Assembly: GCF_963678635.1 (NCBI RefSeq)
Contig: NC_087064.1
Location: 65,775,548 to 65,839,547, forward strand
DNA length: 64,000 nt
Direction of reading: 5' to 3'
DNA from: Symsagittifera roscoffensis
Lineage: Eukaryota; Xenacoelomorpha; Acoela; Convolutidae
Every line of letters begins with the position of its first letter. The stretch's first letter is position 1. The position numbers and the translations under genes are program-made. Of the stretch, positions 34,063 to 45,000 are shown piece after piece. The notes below the pieces were generated by a model. The model was given only the letters and a program-made list of their open reading frames with translations, had not been told where the DNA came from and ran no database searches.

Positions 34063-34539
34063 TTATTTACAAATCAAAGAGTTCTCAAAATTTTGCAAGT
34101 TCTCAATGAAGCGCAAAGCTGGTGTCACCTCCATCACTGGTGGTTCGCTGACTGGATATCTTGGCTCAGAGAAACCCTCATCCTTTTCGATGGTAATTGG
34201 GTTGTCCGCAGATCCCGTTTCCCAAGGAAAGAGGAAATCTCCGAATGGTTGAGCCACATATCTAGAGTCAGGAGTTTCGGGGTAGTTCATTCCCACATGC
34301 TCGGCCTTTTCTTCCATCATTTGCATTTCTCCAAGTTGGTTCTCTGTAGGGAGTACTTGCGCTATATGCTGTTCGTTGAAATCCCGGCGCAACACCTCCA
34401 CCATGTGCCAGGCTTGGATTGGAATGTCCATTCGTGTCAGAAAAACTCCTAAAACTGTTTCTCGCACTTGGATTTGTACTAAATCAGCCGAAAATTCTAC
34501 CGAGAACACGAGGTTGTTGTTTTGTCTTGAGAAGATCAT
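34063..34539 (-). CDS. Hypothetical Polinton protein, ~158 aa, divergent from pDNAP
   Basis: An uninterrupted frame from the ATG at 34539, 81 bp from the oppositely directed polymerase start, so the two could share a promoter region. The N-terminal ~55 residues (VEFSADLVQIQVRETVLGVF, then DIPIQAWHMVEVLRRD) alternate beta-like and helical segments in a way reminiscent of PC4-type domains; this is a weak visual likeness. The rest is acidic, Pro-rich and probably disordered. Intact, unlike most neighbours. Confidence 0.5.
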   Translation of the reverse strand: MIFSRQNNNLVFSVEFSADLVQIQVRETVLGVFLTRMDIPIQAWHMVEVLRRDFNEQHIAQVLPTENQLGEMQMMEEKAEHVGMNYPETPDSRYVAQPFGDFLFPWETGSADNPITIEKDEGFSEPRYPVSEPPVMEVTPALRFIENLQNFENSLICK

Positions 34540-34620
34540 TTTGACCAATGAGTTGAGTTAACGATACAGAGTAAAAACAATATTTACAGTTGAGAGGGAG
34601 GTAGCTGACGGTGGTTAAGA

Positions 34621-37600
34621 ATGTCCAAATTAGACACTAAAATAATCAACGAGAAACTTGAAGAAGTCTTCAATAAGCTCGATTCTGCAGCTAAAATCAA
34701 CATTGCTTTGGGTTTTGAGAACTCAAAGTGGCGATTCAAGGTGATTACTAACGTTACAATTTTTGCCGCTTTGCTGAAAAACATCACCATGGGATGTCCG
34801 GGTTCTTTCTTACCCGAACCTTTACTCCGACTTACGCAAGTGAATTATCTTTTCTCTAACAAAGACAAGGAACCTTACAAAGAACAATTGTGTCTTTTCC
34901 GCGCATTGGCAATTTACATGAACGGACATAATGATCTCGATTCTCACTTCTAGATACTTTACAGAATTTATATCAAAATCTGGTTATGAACCAAAAAACT
35001 TTCGTGGAGTTTCTGTAGAAGACTTACCTGTTGTCGAGGAAATCGTTCAAAGAAACATCTTTGTATACGATATCGATATCCAAGAAGGAGAATGTGTAGT
35101 AGAATTAGCTCGACAAGTATTGGGAGATCTGACAAAACAGTTAAGCTACTGAGATTTAACAATCATATCAGTTATATAAATGATATAGATAGTTTTTTCA
35201 AGTGCTTTCGATGTCCTAGCTGTGATACTTTCTTTAACAAATCCGACAATTTTAACAAACATCTTCTGAGATGCAAGGACCGAATGAAACATATTTACCC
35301 AAAGAAGGTGTATGAGCTTCGACAAACCTTGTTTGAAAAGCTAGAAGGATTCAGTCTTCCAGTTTCTGAAGACAGCAAGCTTTTCAATAATCTAGCAATT
35401 TTCGATTTTGAGTCGATTTGTGTTCCTACAGAGGAACTAAAAAAACGCAAACTACTACTTGTATTGGAAAAGATGTACCAGTTTCAGTCTCTATATTATC
35501 AAAACTGATTGATGAACCCATCTTTTTGTATAACAAGGATCCACAGTACTTGATAATTGATTTTGTATCCAACCTCGAGCTGTTGGGTGAGCAAAGTAAG
35601 CTAGAAATGAGAAAACATTTCAAGATATTGAAGTAGCTGTGAATGAAAGAATGAAAAAGATCTTTGATCAACTGAGCGAACGTGGTAAAAACTATTCAAG
35701 TAACAAATTTGAGTACGAAGACGACTGTTTTGAAGATTCACTAGAAGCAGATATCTCAACACAACTCTTGCAAATTCAGAAAAATCAATTCATCGATTTG
35801 AAACAACATCTGGAGAGATATGTAAATACTTTACCTGTTTTTGCATTTAACAGCGGTAGATATGATTTGATTTTGATCAAGTCATACTTAATTCCTTGTT
35901 TAATTCGCGATAAAGAAGAAGAATCATCCGTCATCAAAAAGCAAATGACTTTATATCTTTCAAGTTTGGAGATGTACATTTTCTCGACATAATGAAGTTT
36001 CTGGGAGGGGCAACTACTTTCGACTCCTTTCTCAAAGCCTATAAAGCTAGCGAAATGAAAAGATTCTTTTCCTATGATTGGTTTGATAACCCGGACAAAC
36101 CTGAGTTTCCTGAAATGCCACTGTATGAAGCCTTTTTCAGTAAACTTAGAAACAACAATCCTCTAGACAAAGACTTCATTGATTATGAGAAGCTTAGAAA
36201 GAGTGGGTTCGACGAACAGGAGGCACTGCAAAAGCTTCAAATCAAGACTGTTCCTCCATCTGGTTTGGATAATTACAATTACTTACAAGAGACATGTAAG
36301 AAAAACGGAATGACAGTATTCAAAGACTTTTTGAAATGGTACAACAACAAGAAGGTAGTTCCAACCTTGGAAGCTATGCAAAAAATGATTCAGTTTTATC
36401 ATAACAAGGGGATAGATATGTTAAAACTTGGATGCACACTTCCAAATCTAGCAAACATATGTCTACACAAATCCAGAAACTACAAATTTTATCCATTTTG
36501 CAAAAGTGATAAAGATTCGTGTGAAAAATTTAGAGAGGACATGACTGGTGGACCTTCCATTGTTTTCACTCGAAAAGCTGTAGTTGATGAGACATACATC
36601 AGAAATTCATCAAATGTTTGTAAATCACTCGTTGAAATTGATGCAAGCCAGCTATACTCTTTCTCAATGTGTCAAGATATGCCAACAGACTGTACACGAG
36701 ATGGGATTTTGACACTGATATGCAGAAATTCAAGGCTAGACATAATCGAACTCGCAATTTTGAGAAGATGGTCGTGTCTTTCTATCACAGAAACAGGACC
36801 AACATCGAAAATAGAAAAAATCAACTATTTTAATGTGGACGGTTATTGTGATCACTGTAAGACAGTGTTTGAGGCAATGGGATGCTACTACCACTTCTGT
36901 TCCTGTCAAAAAGCTCGTCCCTCCTAAATAGAACAGGATATTGAGCGAGGAAACAAGAAGAGAGAGATGGATGATATGCGACGAGAATACATTGAAGAGA
37001 AAGGATACAAATTGGAAGAAATGTGGGAGTGTGACTGGTGGGAATGATTCAAAACCGATGAAAAGATCAAAAATCACGTCAAAACCCACTTGCCCTATAA
37101 AACACCTCTTTTAACAGACTCCCTTCTGCCAGCAAAAATAAAAAAATGATCTCTTTTTGGCTACGTTCAGTGCAATTTAGTTTTCCAGATGAGCTAAAAT
37201 CAAAATTTGTTAACTTTTCTCCAATTTTCAAAAACATGAAGTTGGAAGAAATGATATTGGAGACTACATGAAAAACTATGCAATCGAGAACGAAATGTTA
37301 AAGCATCTGCAGAGAATGCTGATATCTAGTTTCAAGCTGGAAAATGGAACAGTAATAACTCCTCTGTTCAACTTTTATTTGGAACAGAGGAGTTTATTAT
37401 AATTTCGTTCAGTCAGTGGTTGATGCTAGAAGAGAAGGAGATGAAAACCCTTTGTCAGGAGTTGTAGCAGAAACAATTAAACTTTTGAGTATTTCTTCGT
37501 ATGGATATCAGATCATGGATAAATCCAGGCATACAAACACAAAATATCTCAACGTTGAAAAAACTCAGAAGGCAATCAATGAACCACTGTTCAAAAAACT

Positions 37601-38253
37601 TAACACAGTTGAGAAGGACTTATAAGAGGTGGAGTTGTTGAAATCAACCATTGAGCACCGAGAACCCATCATTGTTGTTTTTTTCATACTTCAGTATGCA
37701 AAAATGAGAATGTTGGAGCTCTACTATAACTTCTTCGACGATTTCTGTGATTTAAACAAATATGAAGAGTTAGAGATGGACACAGACTCGCTTAATTAGC
37801 TCTTGCTGAAAAAAATTTATACGACTGTATCAAACCAGATAAGAGAGCTGCTTGGTAAAAATGAGGGAAAATGACTGCAGAGACTCTTTCAAGGCGGATG
37901 CAAAATCTAATTTCTTCCCGCGATCGTGTTGCAGTACGCAAAAAAAGTTTGATAAACGGGATCCTGGACTTTTTAAAGAAGAATTGAGATGTACAGAAAT
38001 GCTCTGTTTGTGTAGCAAGACATATTGCTGCTATGACAACAAGTCCGATAAGTTCAAATTTAGCAGTAAAGGATTAAATAAACGGGTTCTACAAGATTCT
38101 GGAGACGGTCCGATGTCAAAATACAGGAGAGTGCTTGATGAAGCATTTAACCTTACATCTACTAACAGAGGATTCAGAACTATAAATCATATGGTGGCCA
38201 CATATGAACAGACAAAGAAAGGACTTAATTATACAAAACAATTAAACTTATAA
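34621..38253 (+). pseudogene. pDNAP: Polinton protein-primed family B DNA polymerase, many frameshifts
   Basis: The enzyme replicates the element from its ends. In order I see an N-terminal region with LCLFRALAIYM, a Cys-X2-Cys...His finger (CFRCPSCDTFF), Exo I (IFDFES, ~35405), Exo II (FAFNSGRYDL, ~35850) and an Exo III candidate (FSYDWFD, ~36075). Then come Pol A (IDASQLYSFSM, ~36650), Pol B (KLLSISSYGYQ, ~37490), Pol C (MDTDS, ~37780) and the tail FKFSSKGLNKR (~38060). These lie in at least seven frames, with shifts near 34940, 35130, 35430, 35630, 35980, 37400 and 37800, and stops near 36925 and 37045. The catalytic acidic residues are still visible, but no continuous product can be made. 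Confidence 0.92.
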
Positions 38254-38329
38254 GAACTGATCTTTTGTAGTAAATTTATTCATGATGTCTTGTTATATTG
38301 GTTTTATGATATGAAAACGTAAAACTTTG

Positions 38330-38938
38330 CGGTAAACTTGTTATACAATGCAGTGATTTATATACTTTTTTTCTAATTTAATTTTTTTTCTCTCAAAAAA
38401 CTTGATTTTTTTGAAGTCTTTTTAGGTTCAGCATAGTTTCAACTAGATAGAAAGCAAAATTATCGTTTGAATTAAATAAAAAGTAAGATTAAAATATAAA
38501 TTAGGTCAAATAATAGCTAATCGTATCGTGTTTTGAAGTTTTTTTGAAATTTTCTTCATAAAAATTCCAAGTTTTTACCCAAAAACTCTTACCATTGACT
38601 TACCATGTATCAAAAAACTAATTAAAAGTCCTTCATTACACAAACTACACGTAATTATTCTTTGATATTTACAAATTAGTTAACACGCGCCAATATTTTT
38701 GCGAAAAAACTAGATATTTCCACATAAAAACCAAAAAAATTACGTTTTTCTTACCATTATCTTACCATCACAGAAATCATAAAACCTTACAAGCGGTATT
38801 CCCTATCTTAATACATTGTAGACTCTAAACCCAATCTTAATACATAGCTTGCAGACCGGATGCTCTATTCCCTATCCTAATACTTGAAGGGTCTGCAGGG
38901 ACCCCCCCCCCCCCAATTTAGCTCCAACATCTATCATT
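38330..38938 (-). repeat. Polinton terminal inverted repeat, right
   Basis: Its reverse complement begins AATGATAGATGTTGGAGCT and aligns with 23963-24530. Differences include a 13- to 14-C run (38902-38915) where the left arm has GTGGGA, and a duplicated TTTTTATTTAATTC-like stretch. The arms are therefore clearly diverged. Confidence 0.92.
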
Positions 38939-38944
38939 ATAGTT
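38939..38944. repeat. Polinton target-site duplication, right copy
   Basis: ATAGTT, identical to 23957-23962, followed directly by the inner part of the interrupted LTR. Confidence 0.92.
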
Positions 38945-39028
38945 CAAACGTAGTTCATCTTTTGTGCCTATCAACGTCAAGTGACCGACCAACTGAGTGT
39001 TTAACATAAACTATAAATAATATATTCA
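38945..39028 (-). repeat. 3' LTR, inner part (split by the Polinton)
   Basis: CAAACGTAGTTCATC...AATATATTCA aligns with the second part of the complete LTR (about 41948-42032). The minus strand of the adjacent interior is purine-rich (GAGGG), a weak polypurine tract. Confidence 0.85.
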
Positions 39029-39615
39029 CCCTCAGCAGAAAACTTTCTAAACGACTGTTTTGTATTTGAATTTTAGAGTCCCTGTGTGATTTTTAGATTT
39101 TGAGTTTTATAGTCCCCGTAGGACTTTTGAGTTCCTCACGTTTCTGGTTGTTTTCCATCTCTGTTGACGTCCTCCTCATTGTTCTCATGTTTCTCGTCTT
39201 CCTGTAAATTTTCGTTCTTGTTTCCGTCTCGCCTTCTTTCTGTATATCCTTGTCCATCAAGAATATAATGTCGTTATTATTGTTGAGTTTCTCGTCCTCT
39301 GTTGGTGAAATTAAATCAACCACCTCTTTTTGTTTTGTCTTATTTTTGGGCTAATAGCTTCGATGAAGTTGACACAGGCTTGGTATTGTGTTGTTATCTC
39401 TGTGAATCCCATTTCTTGTATGAGCGATTTTAGGCTCGGGTAATTTTCCGTTTTTTGTTGATCTGGCGGCAAGTCGATTTCGAACTGGAATGACTTCTGT
39501 CCTTCATTGTTTTTGTCATTTGTTAAGTTAATCGGTACGGGATTCCCGAAGGCAGTAGACAGCGCCGATTGGCCGATCCCTGCCTATTGGCCGATCCGCG
39601 TTTTTGATTTTGCCT

Positions 39616-40985
39616 CTAAGGCGATGGTGCGATGTATTCCGAGGACGTTGACGACTGATCGTCATTGTCTGAGTTGCTCAATGCTGGTTTCTCCCGAGTT
39701 TTGGTGTCTGCTGTTGGCTCTTCAATTTGGTCATCTGTTTGCAACCTCATTCCGCTCGTCTGTAATTTGTGTGTCGGGCGCCCGCCGGTTCGCGTTCCCG
39801 TTGTTTTTGCTTTTCTTTTTGGTGGGCTATTCTGGTGTGCCTGGCTTGTCATCTTCTGTTGTCGAGTCAGCTTCATTGATAGGCCCGTTTTTTCGTCCTC
39901 TTTGAACATTGGATGTTGGTGAGCAGTAGGATTCTCGATGTCTAAAAAACGTAGGCATGGTCCTGATCTCCGTGCGGACTTATAAGCAACGTAATCACTG
40001 AGCCGAGAGGGTCTGCCCGGTCCGTATATTATAGGGCTAGGGACGAACGCGGCACCGCAATTTCTTATTAGTCTCGGTTGCTTTCCGAATGTTTGCACCC
40101 ATGCGGTATGTGGAGTATATGTTAGAACTTTCCCGTCTAAGGTTTTATATTTTTGTTCGAATGATTTTGGATCTTTAACCTTCATTGCTAGTCTAATCGT
40201 TTTTCGTGCTACCTGGTCTATGCGTTTTTTCGTGTTTTTGTCTACTGTTAATTTTATCCTTTTATATCTTACATTTAACCTATCCTTGAGGATTTCTTTA
40301 ACTTTTGAGTTTGCACCTGTGTTTTGTTGTGTCGGGGAGTTTGCAATTTTGAAATTCCTTGGCATTTGTGGTTTCAGTTTTGTTTCTTTCTTCTTGATGG
40401 ATAATTCATCTTCTGACCACCGTTGTAAGTCATGTATTATCTCTGCAGGTAATGGTGGCTTTGTAAGGTTCTTTCTATCTAAACATGCATGTTTTGCACT
40501 TTCCCAGATTTAGTTGTTAGGTGAACTACTAGTTGCTACGTTTGACAAGGTGGTGTTTGATGTGCGGCCCATTTGAGCCTCAAATGGTGAAATTTTTGTA
40601 ACGCCATGCGGTGTAATTCTCAATGTTTCAATAAATTCAGCCACATCTGAAGCGAGTTTGTATGGTGTGTTTGTTTTATCAATTTTCAGGACCGCTAACC
40701 TACGTTTATTGTTTTCATCTTTCTCTCTACTATCCCTATTGCTCTATGATCGTCTATCGGAGCGAACAGTAGTTTTATATTGTTGGTACTGCAAAACAGT
40801 TGAAAATTTATAGCTCTAAATGATTGCGCTTGGTCGCACCTTAATCTTTGGGGTACCCCGTTATTAGAAATGTATCTTTGCATAAACTTAATAGCAACCT
40901 CCGCTGTTGTATTCGTAACAATTTTTGCAGTGGGGAATTTTGACCGCTTATCATATTGCAACTAAAATGTACGCGTCCCTATGTA
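39616..40985 (-). pseudogene. Integrase core and C-terminal tail of the second Ty3-type element
   Basis: The frame at 40695-40961 has KFPTAKIVTNTTAEVA, the second catalytic Asp in RCDQAQSF and the Glu in IGIVERKMK. After an interruption, segments with PHGVTKISPFEAQMGR and DLQRWSEDELSIKKK follow. Then comes an open frame 39616-40365 starting MPRNFKIANS, basic at first and Ser/Pro/Glu-rich at the end. The N-terminal HHCC module is gone with the deletion at ~40985-41028. Confidence 0.78.
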
Positions 40986-41027
40986 GCGAATAGTTCATCT
41001 GTATTTGTTTTCAATTTAACAATATGA

Positions 41028-41819
41028 TCATTTCCGACAAGGTATTCGTGTTTTTTTTATCTCAAAGGATTCAGCTATTGCTATATCCGAGAATTTATCT
41101 ATTTGGTATTCATCACATCCATTATTTGAGGTGAACTCAGCAAATGCCACGGGTTCGCTTTCGGTTTCCAGACTTTCTATTTCTTCCTGTTGTTCCTCCT
41201 GTCGATTTCCTAAGTAATTAACGTTTGTGGATCGACAAACTTTTGCAAAATGACCTCGTTTGGCACATTTTGAACAAATCTTGTCGTTGGCCGGACAAGA
41301 TTGGAGATGATTTTCACCGCATTGATTTCCACATTTGTAACATTGATTTGAAATGTTAACGTTGTTGTTTCGTTGTTGTCCTCTTGTGTTTTGTGTTCCA
41401 CGTGGGTACGGTCGTCCGCGAAAACCGCCAATACTTCTTTGTGACTTTTGAAAACTTGAGTAATTGTGTCGGCCAAGTGTGTTGATATAGTGTAACAGTT
41501 CTTTTTTTGTTTTGGTTTGTCCTCCGAATGGATTTATCTTCATTCTGCGACTTTTCAATGCCGTTTTCCCGACGTATTGCATCTTCATACGCATCTTGTG
41601 GACTCCATGTTTGTGTCAGCAAGTACACAGGTTCTGAAAGTTCGACAAGTGGTGGTCTGGCTTTCAATAAGTTTCGTACCTCAATTCCATCCTTTGCAAA
41701 TACTGCCATCTCCAGTATTGCTGCCCACTTGGACCACTCTAGTGGTGGTTCGACAGACGCCTTCTCCCAAAACAGGTTAATATTTAGTGGGTTTTGGAAT
41801 ATCCTGTTGACTGCGCCAT
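41028..41819 (-). pseudogene. Gag of the second Ty3-type element, frameshifted
   Basis: The ATG at 41819 starts M-A-Q-S-T-G-Y and stops early. The capsid region then continues in frame 41356-41709 and, after another shift, in frame 41028-41594 with two Cys/His knuckles (CYKCGNQCGENHLQSC and CSKCAKRGHFAKVC). Layout and spacing match the first element's gag. It ends at the internal deletion. Confidence 0.82.
41803..41818 (-). promoter_or_regulatory. Primer-binding site candidate of the second element
   Basis: The minus strand reads TGGCGCAGTCAACAGG directly after the LTR ending ATGACA, close to TGGCTCAGTCAAACAG of the first element. It overlaps the gag start. Confidence 0.55.
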
Positions 41820-42032
41820 GTCATGCCACTGTATAAGAATATCTAATTCTTGAATCCGAATGGATCGATAAACAGTAAGTCTCAATCGGAGCGGTGTAAA
41901 ACAACTAGTTGATAGATAGTGTTTATTTTCGACTGAACAATAGTTCAAACATACTTCATCTTTTGTGCCTATCAAGGTCAAGTGACCGGCCAACTGATCG
42001 TTTAACATAAATTATAAATAATATAAATAACA
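41819..42032 (-). repeat. 5' LTR of the second Ty3-type element (complete)
   Basis: 214 bp, TGTCATGCCACTG...AATAACA on the plus strand. It is the undisrupted reference for the split 3' LTR and shows a single ATAGTT at the Polinton insertion point. Confidence 0.9.
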
Positions 42033-45000
42033 TATATTTATATACTGAGTTTATCGATCCATGCCGGATGACAGAGTTCCTGCAGAGGAAAACTTACAAT
42101 GCAATAAGATGAAGATAAAGATCAATTGATTAGTTTTATTTCTATTTATTTCGAATCATTTCAGAACCTAGTCAAAGATTTCAGAACATAGCTACAAAAT
42201 GCAAATCTTAACTGCATTTTTTTGCCTAACTACTGGTAACTCTACAATCTATGATGAAAAAATGTTGGATAGCTGATTTCATTTTTTCTCGAATGATTCC
42301 AAAAAAGTTCTGAAATGAAAAGATTTAAAAAAATGTGACTTCGATAAAAAAAAAATAGCTGGCACTGAATTGAAACCAAACTAATAGAGAGTTCAAAATG
42401 CTCTACTTTAAGAATCATCCGCTTGGTATCACCTCGTAGTCAAGAACACTCACGGACCAAAGTTTTTTTCGAGTTCTAGGTCTGTCTATTTAAAAAATTC
42501 CGGACTGTCAATTTATTGTTCTGACCACTGATAAAGCGATGAGTGAAAAGGCAAGAAACCTGTACAAAAATTATAATTCTGTCCTTTTTATCGGAACTTT
42601 GATTTTTTCTACCCTTAAAGTATCAAGGAACAGTTTGTTTCTTCTGGTTAAACTTGTTTATGCTTCAGCTCATTTTTTACTCTGAGCTTCCATTCCGTAA
42701 GCGGAACTCATTTTTTCGGTCAACTGATGTCGCTTGAAAATGTTTTGAAAATGTCTTCTTCTTAATTTGATAATCAATGGAGATACTATGTTTTTCGGTA
42801 AACTGAGAAATTCTTAGACTATTAATTGTTGCCCCAATTAAAACAATAATTAATTAGCATGAGTAGAACGATCTGAACGCAAGTTTTCCCAAAATACCCT
42901 TAAGAAAATATAATATTGTGCGAAAACTTTCTGGGATTTTTTAGACATTTTCTGAAAAACTTCAATCAAAATTGCGTTTTTGGAGCTCGCTTCCACTAAA
43001 AACTTTTATGTTTTGCCACCAAATGCGTCTTTAGAATTAAGCTCAGAGTCATTCGTTCAAAATGGATGTCATGAGTTAGTGCCAAAGAGGGACTTTGGGT
43101 TGTGAGTGAGTCAAATCCATGAGGGGGAGCTTCGTCTAACCACATCCCCCCACCTCGTCTCTTATATACTCTACCGAGCTTATGTAATTAGTAAGTTAGC
43201 ACGTTGTTACATAGACTCATTTCCCGGTTTTCAAGTTTTACTGATTACTGAGTAAAAAATGAAACACTAATCATGTGCTGATTTGAACCAAAGTGATTGC
43301 TAACATCTTTTGAAAATTTTAAAGGAGAGCAATTTCGTCACAAATTATTTACTTTTTTCACTCAAGTCTTCCTAACAAGAAATTGTTCCTTTTCATTGTT
43401 TTTTATATAGCCTAAAGCTCCACCACTCAACGAAACCTTAAAATCAATGTAAAGGAACCGCTGAAAGCTTTGTTACCTTTCTATTAATGATTTAAGCGCT
43501 CATAGTTTGTCAGAAAAGAGTAAGTTAACTTGACATGAACCACCAATAGCCCCCTTCCCCCACCCGTCTCACCACTTGAACCAAGCCTCCACCTGAACCA
43601 AGCCGGGTGGGGTACTGGTTCAAATTCAATCCGAGTGAGGTAGTGGTTGAATCAAGTAGCGTGGTGGGAGGGGGGGGGGGGTGCTGGCGGGGGTAATTGA
43701 ACAACAACTAACAACCAACTGTAGTTTGAAATGTGGAAAACATATTATGTTAAAATTCGTTGAAATTCGCATCTCAAGTGGGAAAAATCGATTATAAGGC
43801 AATTTCATTGTCGTAACCTATAAAAATGAAAAATATTCGATTACAATGGACTTCGAAATGAATTTTAATGCTTTACTAAATAGAAACAATATATTCCATT
43901 TTTAATTGAGAATAATCGATTAATTTTTCAATTTTATAGACACTGACAAAAAAATTCAAATTTAATCAATTTATATCCATGGAACTCCAGTGCGGGCTCA
44001 GTTGTCTCAAATAAAAGTTGAGCCGCATCGATTAGACAATACTAATGCAACAACTGAAGTTTAACTGAGACAAGGAAAAATTTAATATATCTACATATTT
44101 TCAAGAAGTCAAATATTGCTGATCACTAAATTTTACTTTTCTGGACAACTAATAGACTTCATTGGAATTCAGCAAAAGCCGAGAACCGTGAAATCGTTGC
44201 CCGCATGATCCGAAATTATTTTTGCTGTTTTTGTCAATTTCCAGTATTCTGTGGCGGCTGCACCTACTAGTCAATGAGTCTTATATAACTTGTAGTATTG
44301 AGTAATTGTTACCACTTTCGAAGAAAAATTTTTGTTTGTTGTGGTTTTTTATTCAGTCAATTTTTAGTGATCGAAATAGTTTTTAACAAAGAGTTTTCAT
44401 GCAGATTGAAGATATTGACTCCCTTAAATCAAATAAAAAAAATTTTTACTTTTCGATCGCTTTTTGTTAAAATTTGAAAGTTTTAAAGTTGCTAATTTGA
44501 TAATGCTCTGGTATAATTTATGCGCACTTTGAAAATTTTACTCTTAATCCTGAAAGCGCAACGCGAATTATTTATGCGTCGCGAACTATCCCGCACAAAA
44601 AATTTGTTCCCAATTGAATGGAGGCTAGCTAACTGGTCGTATTACTTTTGTCCGGCTCAATTTTTTCACACTTGATCTTTGATATTTTCCAAAAAAAATT
44701 TTCAATATTTTTCAATATTTTTTTTCCTAAAATTCTATTCGATATAAATTAAAGAGCACTCGGAGCATTCAGGGTTTTGCCTTGATATACGAGCCTTATT
44801 TTTGTACATAATCTAGAGCTAAGAAAACGCAGGGCAATGGCATCCGAGTTCGCAAGAAAATTTGACAGGTTTTTTCACAATGAAAATTGCAAAACGAGAA
44901 GCTAAAATAATGTAGTTTTTATAAAAAGTAGCTTGCAAAGTTTGGATGCCAAATTGATGCAGAACTCAAAATGCTCTACTTTGTAAGCTTTGGGCTTGGT

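Larger units (their letters stand above)
23963..38938. mobile_element. Polinton/Maverick DNA transposon, complete ends, decayed genes
   Basis: The 14,976-bp element has inverted repeats of about 0.6 kb and a 6-bp target duplication. It encodes the hallmark Polinton set: protein-primed DNA polymerase B, DDE integrase, packaging ATPase, adenain-like protease, major capsid protein and penton-type protein. Leftward genes fill 24572-32328 and the polymerase reads rightward from 34621. Known Polintons are large self-synthesising transposons, and those with both capsid proteins are considered potential viruses (polintoviruses). Most genes here carry stops or frameshifts, so this copy cannot replicate alone. 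Confidence 0.97.
23836..42032 (-). mobile_element. Second Ty3-type LTR retrotransposon, internally deleted, host of the Polinton
   Basis: The element's own DNA is 23836-23962 plus 38945-42032, about 3.2 kb; the rest is the inserted Polinton and one copy of its 6-bp target duplication. It has a 5' LTR at 41819-42032, gag, a joined integrase and tail, and a 3' LTR split by the Polinton. Gag ends near 41028 and integrase starts near 40985, so protease, RT and RNase H have been lost by one internal deletion. The gag knuckles, the M-A-Q-S start and the integrase are related to the element at 11256-17793. No target duplication recognised. Confidence 0.85.

Noticed and set aside
39616-40365. Envelope gene of the second Ty3-type element
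   Set aside because: The product is basic and disordered with no signal peptide or membrane segment, and it continues from the integrase region. It is better read as a pol tail.
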